DNA from: Chrysogorgia sp. JL179-B06
Taxonomy: Eukaryota > Cnidaria > Anthozoa > Scleralcyonacea > Chrysogorgiidae
NCBI GenBank assembly: GCA_035772405.1
Contig: JAYKKM010000011.1
Coordinates: 62,001-126,000 of the forward strand
Reading direction: 5' to 3'
DNA length: 64,000 nucleotides
The translations under genes were made by a program, and so were the position numbers. Every line of letters begins with the position of its first letter. The stretch's first letter is position 1. The notes under the pieces are model-generated. The model was given only the letters and a program-made list of their open reading frames with translations, was not told the DNA's origin and searched no databases. Shown piece by piece: positions 43,926-56,565 of this stretch.

Positions 43926-45226
43926 TAAAGTAAAACATCATTTTATATAGTACACTATTGTGTAGGAACCTCACCAATAAAAGGAACTACGTCATTTACA
44001 TCTTTCGTAACAATTTAACACCTTTAAGGGAGGGACATGTCGTCACATTCTAATTCCATTATCTGTTTACGTATAGGTTCAACATGCGAGACACATGCTA
44101 CACATTGCACTGGTGACCAATCTCCTCAGCCTCTAACCCCTTATCTCTTTCATCTCGACCTGGCTCTTAGTCTGTATAAGAGGCCACAGTTTAGTCCTCT
44201 ACAAAAGCTTTATACAGTCATACTAGTTCTCTTTCGATTTATCTGGTAAATACAGTACATTATTGTATCATAATTCATATCATATCCAAGTAAAATAAGG
44301 CTGAAATTGGTAATTGTATTGAAAGATAAATAAGGTTTTACAGTTTTCATACGGCAGTAAGGCACATGAAATTGACGAAAATCATTTCCGAAATTCAATT
44401 TGACATATAATTCAGACACTTTGCGGGTTGAAATTGAATGCTGCTTCTGTGGATCTGCTGTAGTACCATATCATGGCAGTGGGGCAACTAGAAATTTTGG
44501 AGGGCAGGGGTTCAAGGATAGTGTTAGGGCAATCCAGGCATGGGATGCGGGGCAATGCCACCATTGAACATTTTTGAAATTTGGGTATCTTGAAATGGCA
44601 TTTCCCACATTCTGACAGTACCTTTGAACAAAATCTAAACGTTTTAAATCGGATTTGTAATATATGGATTGTGCCAAAATGACTTTGGAAGGCAATTTGA
44701 CAGTGTTAATATAAAATAAAATTCAGAATGTAAAGCAACAATATAATTTATTTCAACACGTGGCATTGACACATTGTCGTTTTTTAAGAGGCTACTTTCT
44801 TAGCATTATTTCAAACTTTTTCCTGTTGCTTTTAATCCATAGTTTTTGCTGTTTTGTATAATTTCGTTATGTCTTACTCTTTGATTTCATATTAATGTTA
44901 TATGTTATTTGTATTTGTAAAGGTGACCAATCCTAAGGGAATCTTGAATTCTATTTTTGGTTTACCCTAATACATTCAATTTTTAGTTGTAATACTGTAA
45001 TTAATATGTATTATAAATTCTAATAAATAAATAAATGTTACAGCTGCATAATAATTTAAATTGAGTCAAGATCATCTTTTTCCAAAGTATCTCAACATTC
45101 TTTGTGCCAAATAAAATTAATGCACCTCCAGTTTAGGTGGAATGCGGTTGCTAACGGAAATAATCGTTTCCACTTCCCAGGGTATATACTTCATGGTAAC
45201 ACTAGATCGGATTTCCATCTGTTTTT

Positions 45227-45290
45227 TATACCCCTAACCCCAATTGTAACCCTAATCCTAACCCTAATCCTACCCCTAACCATAACCACT
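45227..45290. repeat. Degenerate interstitial telomere-like repeat
   Basis: About eight imperfect units of CCCTAA/CCTAAC on the plus strand, mixed with CCCCTAAC. It is short and impure. Confidence 0.6.
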
Positions 45291-45467
45291 CGGGCTATGA
45301 AGATCAGTTGTAGAATTTCTGAAATTCAAGATCATTTATAATGTATCAATATAATAGAAAACATATTCGTTAAAATGAAGGAAACAAATTGTCTTTAGAA
45401 AAAGAGCAGGGGTTGCAAAGTCACGCCTCTGTTGACACGTTAGTCACTGATCCACTCTAAAAGGATA

Positions 45468-45651
45468 TAGACCTCTTTCATAATGGCACCCAAATTAAAT
45501 ATTCTTTTATATTCATTTAAATTAGCCTTTCTGACCTCGTTCGTATGACTGTAATTCCAAAGAATCTTTGCTTTGTAATCAGGCCAGAAAGGCTGATTTG
45601 CATGCATATAAAAGAATATTTAGACTGGCCGCCATTATGAAAGAGGTCTAT
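45468..45651. mobile_element. Fold-back MITE, TA target (Tc1/mariner-like)
   Basis: TATAGACCTCTTTCATAATGGC is inverted at the right as GCCATTATGAAAGAGGTCTATA, so TA flanks both ends. Arms extend through ATATTCTTTTATAT. No coding. Confidence 0.8.
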
Positions 45652-46042
45652 AATCTACTTTACTCAATTCAGTAGGTAATATTTATTCTGAAATGTATAA
45701 ATTAGTTATGTCACTTGTTTATATTGACAAGAAAGTGTTTTTCAGAATTTGAGAATATTATGAGTTATTGCACTGATTGAGTTGCAACCACTAATCTCAA
45801 AAGAAGACTGGATCAAGCAACTATTGTTCAGAAAATGAAGCCAAGAGCTCATCATTACTAAGGGACCAACTGAGGATAAAGAGGACCAGAAGACATTTTT
45901 CAAATTACTTGGCAATTCATGACTTAGTAATGGCACCTGTCAAGTTTTCCAGGTTTCATTTTCTGCCATCAGCAGACAATAGGTTGGTTGATCCAGTCTT
46001 CTTTTGTGATCAGTGGTTGAAAATTGATCAGTGGATGCCCAA

Positions 46043-46205
46043 CTGATTTCCAGTATGCAAGACTGATGCAGTGAAGAACTGAATTTTTATGCATGTTGAT
46101 TTTCTCTAAGCAACGTTATTTTTTGTAATTTTTTTGTGAAAGCTTCGATCATTCGTATCTTTAGGGAATACCTCATCTTCAGGTTTACACGGACCAATTT
46201 TTACA
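46043..46205 (+). repeat. Diverged duplicate segment, copy 2
   Basis: Second copy of the segment at 43385-43535, same strand, about 2.66 kb downstream, with a 25-bp insertion before TCTTTAGGGAATACC. Confidence 0.75.
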
Positions 46206-46262
46206 ATTTCTGCATGCACTGGAGAGTTAATTTTGATGTCAGAAAATAAGCCACAAAAATCT

Positions 46263-49200
46263 CAGAAACTAAATACCGGCTGGATAGAAGCAATGTGTGT
46301 ATTGATGTCCTTAACACGTTTGTTGAGGAAGTTCAAGTGAAATTACAAGACAAGCCTGTCAATGAGGTACATACCATGCATACTACCTAAAAATTGTATT
46401 CATCTACATAAATTACATAATTCAAAATTTTGCCTGGTTATTAACTTCTAGTCCAATATTAAACACTTACTTACTGGTATGGAAATATGCATAATATTGA
46501 TCATTAATTGTATGCCACAATGTTACAATATTCAGAATAGATCAAAATCGCATGAATGCTTTGCTAGCATCTCTTTAACAATTTTTCTTTGCAATGTTCA
46601 TAAATAACGGATTTTATCTATTTTTTAGGTTCTACGGCACATAAACCCAAGTGTGAAATGTTCGCTCTTAGACAATAAAAACTGCTACGCCATTGGGAGA
46701 ACCGAGGGTTTTGACTATCTAAGCCGTTGTGGTATTAGGGAACCTGGAAGGTCAACCATTTTTCAAATCGTGAAGAATTTGCATATTGGAGAAGATGTTT
46801 CAAAGTATTTCACAAAGCCCAACGCAACAGGAAATCGCATAATGAAGACAAATTCGAAGCAAAAGAGAGCTGTCATCTTTAAAAGAACCATGGTTAAACG
46901 TGATGTAAGAAAGCGATTGAATAAAGGTTTGTATCATATGTCAAATAATAGTACATGTGTATACTCTGAAATAAGCATTTAACGGTTAGGCTTAGTGTTT
47001 TTACAGACGTCACCAATTACTAGGCTTTCAACACTGAAAGAAGCAAAAGTTCAATTGCTTAAATTTTAACCTTGCCTCCAGTGCTAACAACAACTTTTGT
47101 TCTGTTTCACTGTTTTATTTTTTACTTTTTTCTTATCTCTTGCATTTATTTTTGTTATTAATTGACTGTGAATGTCTCGGAATATCAGTCTTGTGTGTAT
47201 GTTGCGCGTTCGCTATGAAACGCCTGTACAATTTTCGATTTTTCCAGCCAGCCCGAATTTGCAGCCACATCGTTGACTCGCAGGCAAACTTTTATGATCC
47301 AAACAGTTAAATAAAAATTGTGTGCTGCATAGGCAGTGTTGAAAACAGATCGAAATATAGTTAAATTGGTGAATTGCCGAAATATAAAACGTAGATTTCT
47401 GACGTTTTGAGCGAAGGCCCTTCATCAGAGAGAAAGGGCCTTCGCCCTTCAGAGAGAAAGGGCCTTCGCTCGAAACGTTCGAAATCTACGTTTTATATTT
47501 CGGCAGTTCATCAATTTAACTATATTTCATCTTTTATGATCAGGCTGCCTGTGTCATGTGATTTCACGGATTTATTTAACTTCGTTACGAATATCAACAT
47601 TTTGTAAATAAAAGTTACTTGCCTGGTTAGTATGTCTTGTCTCGTTATTTCTTCCTCGTTGAGTAAATTTGTCGTGAATTTATGCACGTTGTTCGCTTGT
47701 ATTATTTTAAACAGTAAACGGTGGGCGCGAATAACGTGCATAAATTCACATCAAATTTACTCAACGAGGAAGAAATAACGAGACAAGACATACTAACCAG
47801 ACAAGTAACTTTTATTTACAAAATGTTGATATTCGTAACGAATTTAAATAAATGCGTAAAAATATTATTGATACCTTATAAATTTTCAAAGTAGCCGTTT
47901 AAAAGACCTGCACGCGGGTTGCCACATCTGGAGATTGGAGATCCTGTGACCATATATTTTGTGCACCAGATCATTCATTGTTACTGTTTGTTTCTGCTGT
48001 ACTTGCTGTTGTCCTTATTTTTGGTTGTAGAGAATTTCGCTGACATTTGTTTTATATTTATTGGTATAGTTCTGGGTTTTGTTACGCTGCATGATTAAGC
48101 AGGTAATATAATATAGATTTCTATTTTCATGCATGGATTTATTATTTATGTTAATGAATTTATACACCCTATTTTTAGATGGGCAGGCAGACCAACATCG
48201 AAAAGGTTGTAAAATGCCACAATGCTGAAGAACGAAATACTGACATTTTGAGCAGAGCCTTTCATCATTCATTTCATCACGTTTTATACTCTCATTAACC
48301 CTTTATCACCCAACGATGTATTTAGTATTTTAGTTAATGGGATACTACCTACTTGATAAATTGTTAAAATACTCCGCTCAAAACGTCAGTATTTCGTTCC
48401 TCAAAATTCTCCGCAGTTTACAACCTTTTCGATTTGCTATATTCAAAACACTGCCTACGCACTACTCTACTCTTTTTTGACAGACAGACACACACATGTT
48501 ATTTTAAATAATAACATTACATAATCACAATTCAAGGAACACAATAGACCGTTTGGCCTCCACGGTGGAAGGTCGGCGAAAATCGCCCTGGGATCGGCTG
48601 GTCACATGACACCCAGAATTTCTGGGTGTTTTTATATGATAATTTATGTAGATTTATGTAATTTATATGATAATGTAGGTCATTTGTCTTTGTTTACTCT
48701 GTTGATGTGATAATGAATGAGAAATATGCAACACTCAGCAGACTTGTTCGTGTAAAGCATTCATCCTAAAAGCAACTAATGTATAATACATCCTTGATTA
48801 TCTCGTATAAATATCATGGACGAACATGTATATATCGACTGCAGTTCTTGACAATTAACCAAAGCCCTTATATTTCTTATTTGTGGTAAAATTGATACGT
48901 GAGGAAATTTCTTTGCATGTGGATTTAGATGAATAAATTATACTATAGCTGAATTAATCTAGTTTTAGAACTGGCCAATAAGATTATGGACCATTTTCGC
49001 CGACCTTCCACCGTGAGGTAAAATGCCCTGGGTATGAGGTTGACCATTTGCATGATGACACATTTACTTTTTTACTACAACTACCAGAATACTTTTCCAG
49101 TATTCGCTATCTAATTCACCCAGTATACTGGCAAAGCGTTCTAGTACTTGTCATTAAAATGACGTCATCATGCAAGTGGTCTTTCAAATAGTATATAATT

Positions 49201-49799
49201 AACATTTAAGCTTTTTCTTAAAAATTGGATGAATTTCTAAAAAATTAGCGCACCTCGTGTTTATTTTAGATGAAACAGAGGGGATTGATGGACCAAAAGA
49301 AATATCAATCATCTGTAAGTTCTTTAACATTACAACATAAAAAACACTTACTCAATAGACCTTACCCACTATGACGTTTCATGACGTCATTTAGCTACTA
49401 CCAGAATGCATCTGCTAAGCCAGGATGATGGCAAAGCATTCTGGTAGTAGTAGTTAAACATTGCCATGAAACGTCAAAATGGGTAAGGTCAATTATGTGT
49501 TCACACTCAGCTATGGTGCATGTATTAGCATAAAAAATATTTGCATGTGTGTGGGATTTGCATGTTTGCATAACATTTTATCTTTTCACCCAGGCTCGAA
49601 CGATAACAAGTGGCTTATTCAAAACCAAAAATTGGTTGCACTGAGAGAGGTGAATGAGGCTGGCGACTTTCAAATGAGTAATTTGCTTAACCATGGCATG
49701 ACAATGCCAAACAGCGAAAGGGTCTTCTGCACTTTTCCTGTGGGGATGAAAGTTAAAGCCATAGTCATCAATAACGAGATAAAATTTACTTTATTGTGA
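46263..49799 (+). CDS. Spliced gene of unknown function, four exons (5' end uncertain)
   Basis: Exons: about 46263-46366 (GTACAT donor), 46629-46926 (TTTTTTAG acceptor, GTTTGT donor), 49270-49314 (TATTTTAG acceptor, GTAAGT donor) and 49594-49799 (CACCCAG acceptor, TGA stop). Phases agree across all three junctions, which is hard to get by chance. The product, at least 215 residues, has a Cys/Gly-containing domain in exon 2 (NCYAIGRTEGFDYLSRCG, then REPGRSTIF), a basic KQKRAVIFKRTMVKRD patch, and a C-terminal region with WLIQNQKLVALREV. No known family was recognised. Introns 2 and 3 hold several fold-back elements. Confidence 0.55.
47355..47525. repeat. Fold-back element (GAGCGAAGGCCCTTC family)
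   Basis: Arms run from AAATATAGTTAAATTGGTGA through CCGAAATATAAAACGTAGATTTC to GAGCGAAGGCCCTT, then back. The centre has short duplications of AGAGAGAAAGGGCCTTCG. Confidence 0.85.
47568..47856. repeat. Fold-back element, 290 bp, near-perfect arms
   Basis: Left arm from ATTTATTTAACTTCGTTACG to GTGAATTTATGCACGTT is mirrored on the right from AACGTGCATAAATTCAC to CGTAACGAATTTAAATAAAT. Loop about 45 bp. Confidence 0.9.
48196..48433. repeat. Fold-back element (ACATCGAAAAGGTTGTAAA ends)
   Basis: CATCGAAAAGGTTGTAAA at the left pairs with TTTACAACCTTTTCGAT at the right. The inner arms GAACGAAATACTGACATTTTGAGC and inverse are related to the 47355 element. Confidence 0.8.
48560..49016. mobile_element. 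MITE with 22-bp inverted ends
   Basis: CACGGTGGAAGGTCGGCGAAAAT is inverted at the right as ATTTTCGCCGACCTTCCACCGTG. Interior is AT-rich without coding. No clear target duplication, so the superfamily is open. Confidence 0.85.
49044..49186. repeat. Fold-back MITE, copy 1
   Basis: GACCATTTGCATGATGACA and the inverse TGACGTCATCATGCAAGTGGTC flank an ACTACCAGAAT / GTTCTAGTACTTG inner arm. Related to 49359-49487. Confidence 0.75.
49359..49487. repeat. Fold-back MITE, copy 2
   Basis: GACCTTACCCACTATGACGTTTCATG is inverted as CATGAAACGTCAAAATGGGTAAGGTC. The inner arm CTACTACCAGAATGC is shared with copy 1. Confidence 0.85.
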
Positions 49800-50577
49800 A
49801 GCCGATGCAAACTTTGGAACCCGAAGTAAGATTTATTCATGGTATATGCTGCAAGTGTTGAAAAACCGTTACATTTTTAACCGAGTGTAAAATAAAAAAT
49901 GAACTATTCCATTGTAACATATCACAACATGTACTTCAGCTGGTAGCCATAGTACATTGTACTTGAACAGTTGTAGTAGCCCGCCTCTGCTAGTTGCCGT
50001 AGGAACATTGTAGAAAGGATCAAATAAGAATTAAATTAATTTAACATTGGGTTGTTTTATTTTGGATAAATGGCCAACGACTTCATATAGCAATCCGGAA
50101 TCCCAAGCTGAGCACTACTCGTACGATATTGTATTACTCTTAATTGGATGTACTCCTAATTGCGAGTAGTGTGTTACTTCTCTCACTTCATTATTAGACA
50201 AACTTGACCAACCACTAAACGCCCCAATAATTAATAATTTTGCCCCTATCTTGCTTAAAAGGCATGGCAGCTTGCGGATAAGGTCATTGACCAATGAAGC
50301 AACAAGTTCAAAACCTGATGCCAGGCTTAGTTTCTGATTGTGCATTTTGTTGTGTGCATTACTTTTTTGCTTCTCATTTGTTTTCTGTTTTATGCTAATC
50401 CCAGATGTTGACAATTGGGTGGCACCTTTCTGATATTTATTCGGGGACAGGATCAAGGAGTGTACCTTGTTTGCATTTTTCCATGGGGAGGGGTTCCTAG
50501 CATTTTATTAGATCTTGCTGTATTGACCGAGCGATAGCGAGGTTTGATATTTTACCGTTAAGACCAAACGGTCGAGG
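49800..50577. other. Intergenic, no supported gene
   Basis: An open frame at 50115-50456 (minus) shows no family resemblance. Confidence 0.4.
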
Positions 50578-51558
50578 TTAATAACTATAGTTTATTATAT
50601 AACACTTATCACAACAAAATACAACAGGAATTACAATTTTACTTCTGCATCGGTCAAGACTATTTTCCATGCACGCAAATACTGACTTTGCACTATATTT
50701 TAATTTATATTTGATAGGCACAGTGCAAAGGTGATAATCCAAACGGAAGAGTTGACGACGACGAAGGCGATGATGACGAAGGCGATGAGTTGCATCTACA
50801 TTCTTGTGTGCAGTTAGTTTTTCTTGTAGTTTGGAATCAGATACAAATGTATCTGATGTTTCTCCCAAACTGCCAACATTGGAGGCATACAAATTCAACA
50901 AATCACCATCACTTATATCATCATCTACTGGAATCCAGTGCAGCATTCAACTCGCTTTCTACTTTGGTTGGAAACATATCCTTCAGTTGTTGAAAGTTGT
51001 GGTCTCTTTTGTTACACATAGCTGTGATGGTGGTTTGCTTGAGACTATGCTGTTTTGAAGTGGAGATTGTCGTGGTTGATTTAACCGCATCTTCCTTGTT
51101 GTCATCTATCACAACAACAGCATTTGTATTCAATAAAGATTTCTTCACCTTTTTGGAGGGGTTATAATTATAAATTCACTTTCCATCATGCCTTTGTTAT
51201 CACTGGAATCTGATGAATTTCCTTTAATTTGTTCGAGGGTGGTTCGTTTTACCAAATAAAATGTTATACGATTGTAGGGTTTTTGCAATATCCTCTTTAT
51301 ATTTATCAAGTTGGCATAACTGGGTAGGGTCCCCTGGTAATGTCAAGACTTCAGTCTTATCAGGAATTCCTATAGGATCCTATAGGATTTTTTCGTAAGG
51401 GATGCATAGTTTTCGTATCTATCGAAATTTCGATCATGGGCGGCATGTTTCTCAATACTTTTATACAAGAGATCTACCTTTCTTATATTCACAGGAACAC
51501 GAACCAGCATTCCTTTACCTTTGCTCGGCTTTAACTCCCCTTTTGACAACTTCATCAC
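50578..51558 (-). pseudogene. Remnant of an uncharacterised multi-domain gene with CUE-like segment
   Basis: Minus-strand blocks in different frames follow one another: 51400-51558 (MLVRVPVNIRKVDLLYK, HAAHDRNFDRY), about 51230-51357 (GIPDKTEVLTLPGDPTQL, LDKYKEDIAKT), 50921-51148 (LKDMFPTKVESELNAALDS, resembling a CUE ubiquitin-binding motif), and 50578-50946. Frameshifts and stops separate them. The order suggests one ancestral protein, possibly ubiquitin-related, now decayed. Confidence 0.4.
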
Positions 51559-53566
51559 CCCAATATTAACTAGGACTTCCTTTGGGGGTTATTAAAAATT
51601 TTCCAGTGCCTGGAAATGTGAGAATGCCCCCAGACCCTCCTACAGGGTTCTCGCGCCTAGGCCTGAAACATCTTCCTACGTCCCTGACTGATATAATGAC
51701 ACATGGAATATACTTTATCTGCAATCAGTACAAAGTGATTGTCATTAACGCAGTTTCAATAGTATAAATGGTGCGCATAACTAAAACCCAGTTTTCCTGA
51801 AGTCTGGTCATATTTTACGATGCTTTAACACAGCATTCCAATGCATATTATTAGGCACAAGATTGTTTTCGCATAAAATTAAAGCGGAATACGTTCACTG
51901 ACATTTTCAAGAAGACAAAATAAATAGATGATTATTAGCGCTGTATAAATTTCCTACTCTATTAGATGAAATGCTTCAGATGTATGACAGTGTGCGAAAT
52001 GGGCCATCTGTAACCGCATTTTATGCCTGCCCATATTTCTCTTGTATTTGTAGTTTGATTTTGAGATTAGTTTTTCTAACTACATTTGTAAATGTGACAA
52101 CTATTTTGTGTGCAAGAATATGCACTGAATGAAGTGTTGTAAATGAATGCAGGGCTAAAATTGTACCACGTACAGCTTGTTAGGGAAAATAGTATTTAAT
52201 TATCCATGCTATTGAACAGGAAATGACAAAACAACAATCACTCTGTTGGAAACTAAGTATTATTGAGATATATATTATTAGTGTAAAAAAGGGGCAACTT
52301 GTTTCCGCATTTAACATGTCACTCATTGCTATGCAGCTGGTCACAAAGTGCTTTTAATATCAGTACGACAGTTTGGGTGACAGTTGGCATGACAGAAACA
52401 GTCATCACTGACAAAGACTGGCTCTTTGATAATTGTGTGTGTGTGTATGATGTATGTATGTATGTATGTATGTATGGCAATTCTCTATCCTTCTGATAGC
52501 GAAAATCAGCGCCTAGATAGATATTTTAGTGGGAATTTAAGAATATAAGTAAAACAATTCCACAAAAGATACAAAACATTTCAGTGTGTTGTAGCTATCA
52601 ATAATTATAATGCACCGCAACCAACATAACTTCATGGATGTAGTGCATAAATGAAAACTCGACAAATCGAATTTCGGCCAGATAGCTATGGCCAAACGTT
52701 TGGTTTCCTTTAGTAGTTTTTGTTGCTACAAATTAAAAAAGGTTGTTATTTATTGATGGACAATCATTGTGGATAATGTATCAACAAAAATGCACATAAT
52801 GTACCTGTTTGCAGTTAAATGGTCTGCAGTACACAAGATTCTTTAATTCAGATGATGCTTTGCTTTGGCCTGTTCAGAATACAAGCGGTGTCGTTTACGC
52901 ACCAGCTTTTTCATTCCAATTTGATGAAGGTGCATCTGAAAATGTGAAAAATCGCAAAGTTTAACATTATAAACTGTTATATACTAGGAGTAATCAAAGA
53001 TTAAATAAGTGTGTCCGAAACACGTAAATATTTTGTGTATATATATATGGTACGAATGTTGAGTTAAGGTGTATTTATTATTTTGGTATTTGGAATTTCG
53101 ACTTGGCATAACATAACATATAACACGAATACAAAAATGCATGTATATACATATAGCCAGAATAGATACTGATGACAACAATCCAATGTTTTGTTATCGT
53201 TACTTCAAACTGAAACTGGAAAAAGCCAGATCTCTTTTTCATTTTTACTCAGATCAAATACACAATTTATCAATTTCTCTTACTTTGCTTCTATTGTTAT
53301 GCGGTATCCACAGTAATATTGTCCTCTTGGTTGTTTATGAATCGCAACACATCCCCAATGATGCCATTTTTCACAGGTGTTACACATACACCTGGCAAAC
53401 CAAGGCATTGCATTTCGCATCCCACTTTTGTCCCACATGCTGGCTGGTTTCTTTTCCCTTTTCTCTACAGCAGCATAGTTTTCCTTGTTGATTTGCTTTA
53501 CACTCTAGTGGTCTTTATCTCCTTTTGACCTTATCTGTTTTTTTCTTTTTCCTCCACTATACTCTC
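51559..53566. other. Intergenic, no supported gene
   Basis: A (GT)n/(GTAT)n microsatellite lies at 52435-52478. Nothing else was recognised in this stretch. Confidence 0.4.
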
Positions 53567-53830
53567 CTACAGCGCTGCTCGTTTTCCCACCATTTTGCTC
53601 TTGCCTATTGGTTCACAATTGATGCAGAAACCACCATCGAGAATTTCTGAGTAGGTCAGCCATGCAAAATCCTTCAACCATTGATGCTGGAACTTCCTAC
53701 CATTTGCATTTACTGGAAATATATAAGTTGGCTCTGGTCTCCAGACATTGGACAAAAGATGCTACTTCTGCTGGTCAGTTAAAGAAGATGCAGAGTTGAC
53801 AAAATTTCCAACATCGTAAGGGAAACGATG
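53567..53830 (-). pseudogene. hAT transposase N-terminal (TTF-type) fragment
   Basis: The minus strand encodes NVWRPEPTYIFPVNANGRKF, then WLKDFAWLTYSEILDGGFC, the W-FP-RKFQ-WL-YS-DGxFCxxC order of the TTF zinc-binding N-terminus in ZMYM1-type hAT transposases. It is preceded by a degenerate DVGNFVNSASSLTD-like segment. No downstream catalytic part. Confidence 0.6.
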
Positions 53831-54345
53831 TATTGGAATCAATGGATGTTGTAGCACTGTGCGGTTCTTCTACTATTGAGAGGCTAATGGAAGATTCCTA
53901 CTGATTTGGAATTTTTACTGGTATTGGTGGATGGCAAACCTCATCAGTGATTTTCCTTTTCTTCAAAAACACTTTGTCAATGAGGGTTTGTTTTAATATG
54001 CCTCTTGTGCTTGGGATGACAGGTCTTGTTGCATTTATCTGAGGTGTAATCTGCTCTGGCAAAGGATGGGTCTTGTTTCTATTATTGGAATTAATGGTAA
54101 TAGACGTTTCAGCAATCGTAGATAAATCAGGACCAAACTTAGGAAGCTCTGGAGTAATGTGAGGGCAACATAATGATTTTTGTCTTGAGGGATCTCTTTG
54201 GTTTCAACAAAATTTATAGGTAAAACAGCACGTCGGAAAATATGAAGTCAGTCTGTCTCCAGATCAGCAGCAGTCGACCATTCTCTTGGGTAAATGGTGC
54301 AGTTGAAAAACAGTGATAATCTCGAATCTACTGATTTACCAATTC
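53831..54345. other. Decayed sequence upstream of the ISL2EU element
   Basis: Possibly more of the hAT N-terminal region on the minus strand, too degraded to call. Confidence 0.35.
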
Positions 54346-54505
54346 CCAATTCCAGCTATAATTGATGCTCGCAGGGAGTTATGGGAAGTAAGGTATCATT
54401 TGATCAAAATGGTGGCTTTGTAAACAAAGTAGAATTCAATAGTTCATGTTTTAATTCACTGCATATGGCGAGCCAGGTTATGCTGTGGTTAATTCTATGG
54501 ACTAA

Positions 54506-55969
54506 ATGGATGCTACGAATTCTAAAAAGTCGTTAACTAAACCTTTATGTGTCTCTGAAAATGAGCAAACGAGTCCTCCAACGAAGAAAGCTCGAGGTGG
54601 CGGTACAGCATGCTGTGTCCCTGGTTGTGGAAATAGTACAAAAAGGAACCCTACTTTGTCATATCACAGATTTCCGAAGGACAAGAAATTGAGAAATACG
54701 TGGATACATTGGATAGGACGACAAGCGTTCACTCCAAATGACCATCATCAGTTTGTTCGCAGCATTTCCCAGGGGGTAAGAAGACTTATCTCAACAACAT
54801 ACCGACCGAAACAACAAAGCTACTAAAACCTACACCAACCATACCTAGACTGACCCACAGATGCCGTGAACGAACAGTTCTAGTAGAGCTAAAGAATGAG
54901 GCAACTACAAGTAACACTGAAGAGACAGGATGTAGAGTCGTTAACACCACAGGAAAATCTTCAAACTGAGGTACATCGCCTGGAAAACGAACTGGCCAAC
55001 TTGAGACTATTGTATGAAAATTATACCAGTGCACTTAAAGAGGATTTAAATCGTACTAGATTCTCGATTGCCCGGTTTAAAACCTCAGATTCTGATTTTG
55101 AATTTTACACTGGTTTCCAGAACTATGCCAAGTTTAAAGTTTTCTTTAATTTCCTTAGTCCTGCTTGCACAAAGTTATGTTATGTTGGGTCCAACAATGG
55201 CCAAATCGAATCAGTAGAACAAACGTGGCCGTAAAAGATCATTGTGTCCGGAAGAAGAATTGTTTCTAGTTGTTTCCCGATTAAGATGTGGTTTATTGGA
55301 GAGGGACCTTGCTACGAGGTACAGCATTTCAGTATCACAAGTTAGTAATATTTGGATAACTTGGTTGGATTTTCTTTACCAAAGGTTGAGGTCAATTCCT
55401 ATTTGGCCTTCAAGGGAACTTGTTGATGCTACTATGCCAGCTAGTTTCAAGGAACATTTTCCAAAAACAAGGTTTATTGTGGATTGTACCGAGATGTTTA
55501 TTGAGATGCCATCTGCGCCAGTCAATCAGGGTGTGACATTTTCGTCATATAAGCACCATAATACTGGGAAAGGACTTATTGGCATTTCTCCTGCAGGCAC
55601 CCTAACCTTTGTATCAGAGCTTTATGCTGGGAGGACATCTGATAAAGAGCTAACTAAGGACTGTGGTATCCTTAAATTATTGGAGAAAGGAGATCAGATA
55701 ATGGCTGATAAAGGTTTTACCATTGAAGAGTATTTGCCAGATGGAGTAACCTTAAACATCTGGATCAGTTTTGTATTGAGGATGAGGTGAAGACAAGGAG
55801 AATTGCTAAGGAAAGAATACATGTGGAGAGAGCAATAGAGAAGATTGATAATTTTCGGATTTTACAGCAGGTAATACCTTTAAGTATGGCAGCAGATATC
55901 AACAAGGTTTTGATTGTTTGTAGCTACCTTACCTTGTTTTTCAAGCCTCTTGTTCTGTCAGCTCAATAA
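54506..55969 (+). pseudogene. THAP-DDE transposase (ISL2EU / DDE_Tnp_4), frameshifted
   Basis: From an ATG at 54506: a THAP zinc-binding domain (ACCVPGCGNSTKRN, YHRFPKD, TWIHWIGR, then after a frame change near 54765, VCSQHF and GGKKTY); a linker with a coiled coil (VHRLENELANLRLLYENY); a helix-turn-helix region (CPEEELFLVVSRLRCGL, SISVSQVSNIWITW); and the DDE core with FIVDCTEMFIEMPS (first Asp), SSYKHHNTGKGLIGI, SDKELT and IMADKGF (second Asp). A small deletion and frame change occur after TLNI near 55760, then RIHVERAIEKIDNFRIL supplies the last acidic region. At least three lesions inactivate it. Confidence 0.9.
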
Positions 55970-56534
55970 TCCGATTGAGTAAATTTATTACATTTTATAT
56001 TTTACTTAAAATGCGAACATTCCAGTTGTCTTCTTTTCCTTGCAACATTGCAATATTAATCAGCAACAAATCAGCAACAGCATGTTGCCTAAGGAGCAAC
56101 TTTCATATGTCATACCAAGATCCTACAAATTATCTGATTACCTGAAATCTACTCTATTCCACATAAGTTCACAATTTCATTAACATTTTTTTATGATCAA
56201 TGCCATTCTCCACTAAATATTAAATATTAACAGATAATGCTTTTAAGAAAATGTTGAAATGCTGAAGTACAATCATGTTCACAAGTTGGTCAAACCAACT
56301 TATATATATAGTACAATCTACAGACATGCATGTTTCGGCGTCCAACGCCTCGTCAGTGCAGCTTGGTACATCTAGATATGTGATAGCATTTGTATATATA
56401 CACGTGAGCTTGCTCTCACCAAGTGCATGTGGTACAACACAGTGACATCAACACATGTAGACATGCGTAGAGTGTAATGGGGCCAGAGTGCTCAAATGAC
56501 CACAAGGGAAGCGAGTAGATTTCAGGTAATCATA

Positions 56535-56565
<31 letters not shown>

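Larger units (their letters stand above)
43926..46042. other. Intergenic, includes telomere-like repeats and a MITE
   Basis: A C-rich CCTAAC/CCTAAT-type stretch lies at 45227-45290. A fold-back MITE at 45468-45651 is listed separately. No gene was recognised. Confidence 0.4.

Noticed and set aside
45227..45290. Chromosome end or true telomere
   Set aside because: The CCCTAA-like units are few and impure, with unique sequence on both sides; at most an interstitial relic.
45742..45936. 64-codon minus-strand frame next to a MITE
   Set aside because: No motif, no splice signals and no similarity to neighbours; chance frame.
43385..46205. Pair of LTRs
   Set aside because: The repeats lack TG...CA ends and no gag/pol motif lies between them.
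54786..55034. 82-codon minus-strand frame at 54786-55034
   Set aside because: Shadow of the THAP-DDE transposase on the other strand.
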